Shown here: positions 32,578 to 41,131 of the stretch, piece after piece
Position numbering within the stretch: position 1 is the stretch's first letter
Layout: every line of letters starts with the position of its first letter
NCBI GenBank assembly: GCA_001969505.1
Contig: LSSK01000342.1
Coordinates: 1 to 41,131, forward strand
DNA length: 41,131 nucleotides
Reading direction: 5' to 3'
DNA from: Zancudomyces culisetae
Taxonomy: Eukaryota > Kickxellomycota > Harpellomycetes > Harpellales > Legeriomycetaceae
The notes under the pieces: model-generated
Databases searched by the model: none
Seen by the model: only the letters and a program-made list of their open reading frames with translations
Told to the model about the DNA's origin: nothing
Translations under genes and position numbers: made by a program

Positions 32578-35500
32578 TCCTCTGAAAATGTGTTAAAATC
32601 TATAACTATTTTATTTTTTGCGTCAAGTGTTACGCCATCAGATCTGATTATGTAATACCCTTCACTGACTTTGTTCAATGAATTGAAGTATCCGGTTGTT
32701 GATCCTGTAGAATCACAGGGAATTCTAATATCTGATCGCACGGATGTTGTCAAACTCGGATGAACAAATGTATTTCGAAAATCCTCAAGGGGGTTTTGAT
32801 TGCCGTCGCTTTTCCCTTTATTCCTATTTCCTTCGCTGGTCATGATTAAATCAGAATCATCAAAACCACGACTTTTATCATAATATCCTTTTTCCAAAAT
32901 TGGAGTTGCTATTTCTCCAGCATTAATAATTTTTGTAGAATTTTTGCTGCTAACGCTATCCTGCAGCTTTTCCCTTAGGTCATTGCTTTTACAGATACAA
33001 ATAGATTCACCACATAAACAAATCTCCTCCTCCTCTTCTTCCTCCTCTTCTTCCTCCTCTTCTTCCTCCTCTTCTTCCTCCTCTTCTTCCTCCTCTTCAC
33101 CATCATTTTTCTCCTCTTCTTCACTGTGCCATTCACACTCTGTCCTCATTTTTTGACTTTTACATGCTTGGTTTCCATAGCTGTCCTGCTTTCCTGCATC
33201 ATTTGGTGATAAGTCATTACCCTGATTTTCGCTTATTGAACTGGGATATGTTTCTGCCGACTCAACTGGTAGATATTTGAACATCACAAACATAGTGGTA
33301 TGTATATAGCTGTATATTTTGTGAGTGACAGCAATCAGTATTAGACAAACGGCTACACGAAGCATTGACGATATGGAACCGTTTATGTTAACAAACATCA
33401 AGATAAACCATATTGTTTCAATCACATACAGCGAGTAGAAAATAATTTTTACTCCAGTTTTAAATGTTAACCCTCCGTGCATAAACTGCTCAGGGTCATA
33501 CACATATCGGAATTGATAATTGTAAATTATATAGTGCAGATAGAAATATCCCAATGCAAAAACATTTATTAGCGGTGCTATCGGAGCATATGCCACTCCT
33601 ATCATAAAAACCAGGTACTGATCGGGCAAATTAAACCCCCATGGAAAACCCTCTAGCCTTCTAAGTCTCATCAGATCTCTTGGTGTTTTATAAAAGAGTG
33701 GCATGATGTATTTAAACCATAAACTCCCAGGCAACAAGAGAGTAGCTCCACTGCTTGTAAACATCGAAAGTATCAGATACGAAACAAAAAACGTACTCGC
33801 CTGTAGTAACACACTTGTTGCGTCTGTAAGCAATTTCATAGGGTTGCTATACACCAGGGTGATCTTTACAGTTATATCGGTAACCGATGTAAAGATATGT
33901 GGAAGAATAAACACAGTCATAGCCAGAAATATAAAATGAGTTAAACACAATCGCTTATTAATATCAGAGTACCTGGGAACACCTTCCATTGATATCAAAA
34001 ATAGCAAAAAGTATGGAAGCACCGATACCAAAAGAAACATGAGCGCTGGTGCTACCACCCCCCTTATCTCTGGCTTCAACCAAAAGCTGTCCTGTGAAAC
34101 ATTCTTCAATTTGAAAAGCTTAGCTAGATTATCTATTTTTACATATGAACTGATGGCCAAACTAAGCGTCCCCCACATCAGCACGATTATAGCCAGGATT
34201 GTTTTGGATACCATACTTCGAAATTTTCGCTGAGTGGTTTTGTGGCTCAAATTGCTCCAGAATATATCTCGTGTTGTGTTTTCGATTAGCTTTGAAAAAA
34301 GCGCAAACTGGTTCTTACATATTAGCGATTGTGCAGCAATATGTGCTGAGAGTTGATAATCAAATAGGACGAACGCCGAGTACTGGTATTTTTTCGAAAG
34401 CATGCAACTTTGCTGGGCTTGTTCAACCTCTTTATTTTGTCTGACTAACTGGCTTAACATTTTTCTAATATCTTCCAATAAACGTTTCTTGGTTTCTTCA
34501 ATAATGGCAAGTTTGTTTGTCTTTTTGTAATATTTGTTTGCATCTACTACAAGTCTTGTCAGCAATTTTTCGACTTTAGATACCATTGCGTCTCTCTTTG
34601 CTACTAGATTTGTCAATGTCTCTACATCAATGTTTACAGATACATTCAGCACCTTTCCTGGAAGCTTTGAAAATATTTTCTTCAAATAGCCTTGTTTGAG
34701 AAACCTCCTGTCCAGCCCGCAAAGCAATAAAGTTCTAGACATTATCGGCATTGTCAAGTCCGAGTTTTTAAGGTGCATCTGTCTTAGCTTTATAAATAAT
34801 TTGCACTCTTTCAGTATGTAAAACAGTACCATAACTATTTTTTAGGGGGTAAATAATACATGCGTTTAGTTGGTAATGTTTTGTAGAGTATTTATTCTAC
34901 GATATATAGTCAAGGCCACTTTACCTACAGAAATAAGAAATACCCCCATGTTTATCCATAAAATATCGCTTCCTCTTGGAACATTAGACATTGAGTAACT
35001 CTGCATCCCATAGCCACTAGCGGTAGAACTACCATTTATGCTTGCACTTATACTTGTATTCGTCGGAATCTGTGGTCCCATTGATAATACGGCTAAACTG
35101 GCTTTTTTGTTTGAGTATAACACAATTGGCAGTGATATAATGGACAATACCAGAAATATATAGCAAAATATATGTATTATACGCACGATCATATACGAAT
35201 CTAGAGAGGAAACTAAAAGTACGTCCGTGTCTTGTGGCTTAAATATTTCCAGCACTCTTTGCACGAGACTTTTTTCTTTTCTTTTTCTGGTTTTATGAGC
35301 TCTATAAATACATACATGAGAATACAGGTTATAGTGTTCTTGTTAACTCGAATACCCCGCTAACTTTTATGTACAACACCTAATCATGAAATATAATTTA
35401 GAAAATATAATATGTGTAAACGCACAGTATTTCATTAACATTTTTTTTCCTAGGTTTATAAACCAACGGCGCCTTCTTTCTTATGATTAAAAATGTAACC

Positions 35501-35625
35501 ATCATTAATACTCCGAGAAAGGTATATGTGACCAGCGTATACCAAAATTGGTTAACATTTATGTCTTTATATTTGGTTTCATCGGTTTCTGGAAAATTCG
35601 ATTCATAGATATTTTGGGCATCCAT
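32574..35625 (-). CDS. CSC1: CSC1/OSCA/TMEM63-type mechanosensitive cation channel (3 exons)
   Basis: Exons (high to low) 35625-35426, 35301-34901 and 34834-32574 join in phase to 953 residues; the introns are 124 nt (GTGCGT donor) and 66 nt. The first TM is followed by APLVYKPRKK, as in Csc1 N-termini. The second exon gives DTDVLLVSSLDSYMIVRIIH and two TM segments; the junction restores VALTIYLMVLFYILKECKLF. The cytosolic domain has TLLLCGLDRR and SAFVLFDYQLSAHIAAQSL, then RDIFWSNLS. The 7-TM channel core (RSN1_7TM) follows from about residue 410 to 720. These proteins form mechanically or osmotically gated cation channels in fungal membranes. The C-terminal tail is unusual: about 26 consecutive Glu followed by a CLCGESICIC cysteine cluster. 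The stop overlaps the tiny last AP-2 mu exon on the other strand. Confidence 0.92.
33031..33099. repeat. CTC/CTT triplet microsatellite coding poly-Glu
   Basis: A run of TCC/TCT-type triplets on the plus strand encodes consecutive Glu (GAG/GAA mixed) in the CSC1 tail on the minus strand. The mixture of codons argues for selection or age rather than very recent slippage. Confidence 0.85.
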
Positions 35626-36529
35626 GGTTTACCTTGCCTTATTTTTTTGCTATTCGTATAATTTTGTTTTAATATTAGTTAAAGTTAGAAGAATGCAGAA
35701 AAAAAGCCCACGCACCACTGATAAAAGTATTGAGCATAGGAGTTCATTGAATATGTATAAAAGAAAAGTGTCATCGAGTTAGGTAGATTTTTATTATATA
35801 TAGTTTCCATGCAGCTAGTATAGGGCTTATATGCGACATTCCTGGGTTTAAACTGATAAATGTGCATATTCCTTACTAAACAAAACGCCTGATGAAACGT
35901 CCAGTCCTTACGCTGATAAGCTCAATTTTTTATTGTCTTGTGAAAGTCTGTGTTGACATTTTCCATTATTTTATTGATGGCTGTTTGTTTGGATGCTATA
36001 CACTAATCTCGGTTATAAAAAAATAATAAGATTGTAACGAAGAAATGATGCAACTATACAGCGTTAGTTTGTTTTTTTATGACAATACCTTCTATTCCCA
36101 ATGACAGGAAACAAGTGAAATTTGCTTGTGGCCTTTATTGTGGTCGAGTTTACTGTATAAACATTTTGAGCTTAAGGTGGCCCATTCTACTCTAACTGTA
36201 CGCAGAAACACAATAGTATTGATCAAAATTGGCATATCGTGCGTTTCGGCGGCAAAAGTAAAATACAAATAAACGCCACCAAACTGAGATGTGCTCTGGC
36301 TCCTGCATTATTGTTGATACAGTATAGGTTTAGTTTTCTGGAAAAATTCAACTTTAGCCTATAAAAAAGAAAATGAAGAAAATCTTCCTGGAAAATAATA
36401 ATTACACATATTAGATATATATTAATGAGCAAAAAGCAATAACGTATAGTAGTTGTGAGTATTAAAGGTTGCAGATGGTCTACGAAATAAAACAAATACA
36501 AGCAGCAAAATATGCCAATATATCTAATT
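35626..36529. other. Intergenic between CSC1 and Csm1 genes
   Basis: There is no supported gene in this AT-rich stretch, only low-complexity minus-strand frames. It contains the CSC1 promoter and the Csm1 3' UTR. Confidence 0.45.
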
Positions 36530-38233
36530 TTAGCGATTCAAGGCATGGTAGATCTTTAAATAAAACACATTCGCATCGTTTGCTTCAAATATAAAAGTGT
36601 CTTTAAACATTTCGGGCAGGAGTCTGGCGACATTGAAATCTTGTTGGGGGTTTGGTGAATACTCAAAATTGCCTTGGTCGTCATCATACTTTGTCAAACA
36701 AAAAGTAAAAGTACCGTTTCTGCCCGAGATCGAGCAGTAAAAATACGAAGCAATGTCATCGTTGTCCACATCAATAATAGTAAGGCCGCTAAGTTGGTGC
36801 GAAAATGCTAATTTTTCTCGAATAACTACATCAAGAGAATTGTTTGAGAGACGCCTTTGTTTTTTGAGATGAGAAACCTTTGATTGTTCGGCCAGCAGCT
36901 CCTTTTGTACCTGCGTGTTTCTCGCCTTTAATTCGTAGTTTTCAGACTTAAGAAGTTCTATTTCTGATTTTATTTCTTCATTTTGTGAGCAAAGCAGCTT
37001 CGAGGTATCCAATTCCTTGCTAATATTGGAAATATGTTCCTTTAACAACCCAATTTCGCTTTTTTGTTTGGTTACCAAATCATCAGCAGAAGTCAAGTGC
37101 TTTTCAGTATGCTTAAACAAGATTCCATATTGTTCTTCAGAATTCGAATTTCGAAGCGCATACAACTTCTTGTATTTAAGTTTCCACGGATTGGCTTCGT
37201 TTGCTATGTCAACTGATGAATCTATCTCGAGCTCTCCTTCGGGTAGATAGGGTAGTTCTTCAGGATAACCCAGGCTTCCATACTCCCCTAACATTTTTTT
37301 AGCCTTCAAAAACTCTTTATACATTGTGTTGAGTTCGATTTTGGGCTTATACTTTCGTCCAATCATAATATTTGTACCCTGCTTCCTTTCCTTTTCGTTT
37401 GTGTTAATGATCACCTCAATAACACTTTTCTGTCGTTGTATCGGTGTGTTGTTAACACTTTTATCTATAATTTCGGATTCTGATATACTTTTTCTATATT
37501 TTCTCTTGTTACCTGCCTGATTTACTCCTGTTTGTGTTCCAGGTTGTTGACCCAAACCATTAACATCGACAACCAAATTATGCATTTCATCCATCTTTTT
37601 GTGATTTTTTGTTGGAGTGGCCGTCTCAAGATTCTTGTACCTCCTTGGAGATGGGCTATAATCATTCCCGTTACCAAAACCCACCTTTTTGCTGGAATTG
37701 AAGTACAATCCATCCAGCTCGTCGCCAGATTCCGATTCCGAATCGCTAACCCTGCCTTTTATTTCCTTTCGTTTTTTTACTATATTTCCCCCCAAAATAA
37801 AGTTATTGATATATAAATACCACGAATACACACCTTATAATATTCAAATCAAAAAAATACCTCAACATATTTACCTTGTCTATATAATGGAACGCCAGAA
37901 TCCAGTACTCTCTTGTCAAAACTTTCCTCTTGAAAAGATTCACTGCTGCCTCGATGCATATTAAAAAATATACCCTTTTCGTTTGGGGATACGATCTCTA
38001 CAACCACTGCATCCTTCTTGTCCTGCAAGCCATTAGAGTTTTTCACCTTTCTAGCAGCTTTAGGCTTACCAACTTTCTCTTTTATCGCAGTCACTTTTTT
38101 CGTGTTTTCATATTTGGAAGATTTTGTTTTTCTTGGCTAAATGATATTACCAACAATATTACCTATTTGACTAATTAAATTAAAGTAAAGTCAAGATCTT
38201 TCTTACCTGATAAGTTATCTTTTTCCGCGCCAT
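36530..38233 (-). CDS. CSM1: Csm1/Pcs1-type monopolin subunit (3 exons)
   Basis: Exons (high to low) 38233-38207, 38136-37875 and 37779-36530 give 512 residues; the introns are 70 and 95 nt. The N-terminal 290 residues are basic and Ser-rich with an acidic SESESGDELD patch. A coiled coil runs from about 300 to 425 (KSEIGLLKEHISNISKELD and similar). The last 90 residues match the Csm1/Pcs1 globular domain: FSHQLSGLTIIDVD, then ASYFYCSISGRNGTFTFCL, FEYSPNP, LLPEMFKDTFIFE and NVFYLKIYHAL. In yeasts this dimeric V-shaped protein crosslinks kinetochore microtubule sites, acting in meiosis I mono-orientation and rDNA silencing in budding yeast and in preventing merotelic attachment in fission yeast. 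Spc24/25 share this fold, but the C-terminal pattern is Csm1-like. The 9-codon first exon (MARKKITYQ) is short but flanked by good splice sites. Confidence 0.8.
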
Positions 38234-39234
38234 CGTAAAAAGAAATGCTATAAATTACCAGAAATTATATTTTTTTTATCATAAGGAGGAAAATGTTAAT
38301 ACAGAAATTAAGGCATTAATCACTAAAAAAAAATTAGACTAAATCTAGGTACAAAACTACCTGCATTCTAAATGTAAATGTTTATTGTATTTAGATGATT
38401 TTTTTATAATTTTTTGAAACCAGAACAATTGGTTTTTCCAATTGATAAAATCGAAATTGATGAAAATCAAAATTCACCAAACAAAAATGGCCAATGGTCC
38501 TAAAAAATTCGCGTAGAGTATTTCCCAAAGCAAACTCAAAAGTGGGAATGAAATCCAAGTCAACTCCAAGAAATGTAATCAAAGTTGAAAAAACGTGACA
38601 CATATCGTAAAATAGTGTGTCTAATGGATCTTTTTGTAAGTTGACCACGGACATTTTAAAGAATAGTTCAGAATGATTAGTGTTCTTGGCCCTAATTGAT
38701 CATTTATACTTGTAGAAGACTAAAATATTTTTCACTTTCATTTAATTCAAGCATTTAACGTGTTTTCGCATCTAGAACATGAATAATAATAAAAAATTGG
38801 CATAAAATTACAAATATTTGGGCAAGAAACTAGATAAAAACCTAATAATTGCTCAAGAGTATATTAATGATGCGAGATAAATAGTAACGTGGCTGTCGAA
38901 GTTTGGGGATGATTCCTATAATACCAGTGCTCGTTTTTCTGTTTTTTTCCACACTAAACATATTTAACACAATACAGAGAGGTTTTGTACATTTAAGCAA
39001 CTATTACTGATTGAGAAGAATAGGACTATTAGAGGATTTAGTATTGAGTCTATTAAAGCTTTCATGTATATACGGGTGGTAGAAGTTGAATTAGTCGGTT
39101 TTGCACTTTTCAAAAAATCACAGATTTATAGAGTTAATACGTTATCTCAGACCTATTAATGCATTTCACTTTCACAATGTCGAAATTCTCGTTTACAACC
39201 AAGTTGGTACTTAATTTAAAATGCATACTTAAAA
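38234..39234. other. Intergenic with one weak small ORF
   Basis: This is the promoter side of Csm1. Apart from the small minus-strand ORF listed separately, it is AT-rich without recognisable features. Confidence 0.4.
38391..38654 (-). CDS. Hypothetical small protein, 87 aa
   Basis: A complete ATG-to-stop frame with mixed, not low-complexity, composition: MSVVNLQKDPLDTLFYDMCH, then aromatic-rich segments (VNFDFHQFRFYQLE). It sits 158 nt upstream of Csm1 on the same strand. I recognise no family, and no intron is needed. It may be a real small gene, an exon or chance. Confidence 0.25.
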   Translation of the reverse strand: MSVVNLQKDPLDTLFYDMCHVFSTLITFLGVDLDFIPTFEFALGNTLREFFRTIGHFCLVNFDFHQFRFYQLEKPIVLVSKNYKKII

Positions 39235-39663
39235 ATGAGTGACTCTAGCTTTGGGAGAATAAACTATAACACAAATACCCTTAACTCACATAACATCATC
39301 TCAGTTTTACAAGATATTTTCAAGTACCAGACAGAGCGTGACAATGAGTTGAAAAGAACAAAACTGTTCAAAATACTGATTACACTTGCTAACCTAAGAC
39401 ATGGGAATCACGGTAATGGGGTTTTCAGTCATGATTTTCTCCTTTTAGTTAAACACCATTGCACTTTATCAATAAAGTACAACAATGAGTAGAACCATAC
39501 ATTTGCAACTTTCAGCACCGCGGAAAAAGATAGTTGGTGGATTACAAATCGAAAAGATACAAGTCCAAAGTTATATCCACACCCATAATGATACTTGTGT
39601 AGTTTGTACAAAAATTATCACAGTAAGTCAGGATATGCAGAGTCGGAAATACAAGCTGAACAG
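39235..39663 (+). CDS. Hypothetical small gene, possibly spliced
   Basis: An ATG in good context (AAAAATGAGT) opens 85 codons beginning MSDSSFGRINYNTNTLNSHN and carrying a charged helix (YQTERDNELKRTKLFKILITL). A GTAATG at 39412 could be a donor to the CTTTCAG acceptor before 39516, which would switch to the frame of a second ORF with a His/Cys cluster (HTHNDTCVVC), followed by a consensus GTAAGT at 39631. I did not recognise a family or find a final exon, so the boundaries are tentative. Confidence 0.22.
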
Positions 39664-41131
39664 TCATGTTTCTCGCACTTGAATACTTCCAAACACCCTT
39701 ATCTTTTTTTAATGCTATTACAATAATACCACCCGCTCAGCTCAGCTCAGCTCAACTCAGCAAAATGGCACACTCATTCGGTTTTATTATAAAACAATGG
39801 TTTGTATGTAAAGATACTTAACTCAATGGTAGCAACTAAACATACTTCAGTATTATACTCAAATATATTTTGGATATATTACATTTAGAAGCTGCTGAAC
39901 CATCCCGTCTGTGCCTATTTTTTAAAAAAAACAATCACAAAATAGTCAAAAATATAATGCACAGAGTCCAAACACCATCCCGATTCATAATAGGTTTAAT
40001 GTACTAGAAAATTATTGTAGAGGATATATTTTCTTGGTCTATTCAGCCATGCGCAATGAACTAGCCCATTCAATCTGTCTGGAATTGGTATCCCACTCAA
40101 AAAGATTTAAAAACCACTTCAGTCACTTTGCAATAAACCTTATTATCATTGTTTATGGTTGACAGAAAAAGCTTAATTTTGTACCATGTGGTGTTTACTC
40201 TGTAAGCGTTATTATTTTATTTTGGAATACATAGTTCATACAGCATATCCACATTTGCGTCTGCTAGAAGGAAAATAGTATTGGATATAATAACGACGTT
40301 TGGCTGCAAAAACGAGGCGGGCTGACCAAGAACAGAACCACCATATCATAGCCCTTAACCATATTTTTGTTTCTAGAATAAAAATAGTTATTTTGTGTTT
40401 AAAAAAATACGCTCGTAGGAATTCACACAATGCTTAAAGAAACCAGCTACCAGAATTTTAACTTGGTTGGCGTGTCTGGTTTTTATCTTTAAAATGGTTA
40501 CTTTGTTTACTAACTCAACTTATGGCTAACAGTTAACACTGCACTAAACCAATACCCAAAAAAGTCAGTTGTATAATATTATTGTGAGCTTAATTTTCTT
40601 TTTGGTCATAAGTAACTATATTTCAGCGTTCCTAGAACAGCCTTAATACTGTTTCCGTATCTTTAACAAATAAAATCAAAAGTACAGGGATACCATAACT
40701 TTAATAAGAATATGCTGTGCTTTTGCGTATTTCATAGTTCGTATAAACCTAATTGATAGATTCGTGGTTTTAGAAGACATAATAAAACGAATACAACCTT
40801 GAAATTTTAGCTGTAAAACGTGGGCGCTATCAACCCCGACACGCTCAAAACTACTCCTTGCACTGTAACCAGTGTATTCTCTCCCCCCTTTTTTTGTAGC
40901 CTTTTCGAGGCCTAGCTAGTATCTTATCGATACCCAAAATCGATTGGTGCTTGTTCGTTCAAATATAATGGTTTTGGTGGAGGGAAATACTCAGAGTAAT
41001 GTGGTTTTAGCTGTAGTACAAAATAAAAACATTGTACAAACGCTGGAGTGTGGAGATAGATTTATTCAAATAATCTAGATGTATGAATATATTTAAGATG
41101 TATTATTATTGCAAGAACCAGACGTGCTTCA
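39664..41131. other. Terminal region without recognised genes
   Basis: It contains a GCTCA pentamer tandem run at 39735-39759 (four exact copies and one variant). The remainder is AT-rich, with short frames lacking recognisable sequence. No tRNA, snRNA or terminal repeat was seen. Confidence 0.45.
39735..39759 (+). repeat. Pentamer tandem repeat (GCTCA)
   Basis: Four exact GCTCA units are followed by ACTCA and then a potential start context, CAAAATGG. It is a short microsatellite. Confidence 0.85.

Noticed and set aside
32944-33156. Plus-strand poly-Ser ORF
   Set aside because: It is the complement of the poly-Glu microsatellite of CSC1.

Overview
This window is nuclear DNA from a fungus. 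It is AT-rich, the genes are compact, and most of them are broken by short GT-AG introns of about 66-195 nt. Every housekeeping product has a clear fungal or opisthokont relative: elongin A, CCDC25, a SAPS-domain phosphatase subunit, SEC22, NMN adenylyltransferase, a STRIP/Far11-like STRIPAK subunit, AP-2 mu, a CSC1/OSCA channel and a Csm1/Pcs1 monopolin subunit. ACR3, an HDEL tail, a peroxisomal SKL tail and an F-box/ankyrin protein agree with this. Low-complexity Asn/Ser/Glu tracts and divergence from yeast suggest an early-diverging filamentous lineage, but the sequence alone does not fix the phylum. I see no rRNA, tRNA, CRISPR array, transposon or bacterial-type operon.

Layout. 1-10.7 kb, all plus strand: the 3' part of an acidic coiled-coil protein ending in HDEL; elongin A (5 exons); CCDC25 (2 exons), followed at once by a 7-bp tandem repeat; and a SAPS-domain protein (2 exons). 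12.1-18.1 kb: a block with no detectable introns, holding the arsenite transporter ACR3, two secreted Cys-containing proteins of unknown function, and on the minus strand a kappa-class GST ending in SKL. 19.4-26.0 kb: SEC22 (4 exons, plus), then on the minus strand an F-box/ankyrin protein, a highly divergent 14-3-3 protein and NMN adenylyltransferase (6 exons). 27.3-38.2 kb: Far11/STRIP (4 exons, plus) and AP-2 mu (plus), which converges with a CSC1/OSCA channel (3 exons, minus) so tightly that the ends touch; then Csm1/Pcs1 (3 exons, minus). 38.2-41.1 kb: mostly without recognisable genes, apart from two weak small ORFs.

Exon structures were worked out by hand from splice consensus and reading-frame continuity. 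For SEC22, NMNAT, AP-2 mu, CSC1, Csm1, STRIP, SAPS, CCDC25 and elongin A the exon phases all close and restore conserved motifs. The genes do not form one pathway. Several belong to trafficking (SEC22, AP-2 mu, and possibly the HDEL protein) or to phosphorylation signalling (SAPS, STRIP, 14-3-3). The most unusual items are a 14-3-3 protein that has lost the Arg-Tyr phosphate-binding pair, a CxC-x4-CxC cysteine cluster beside a poly-Glu run in the CSC1 channel, and a secreted protein resembling an inactive trypsin-like protease next to a second orphan secreted protein.
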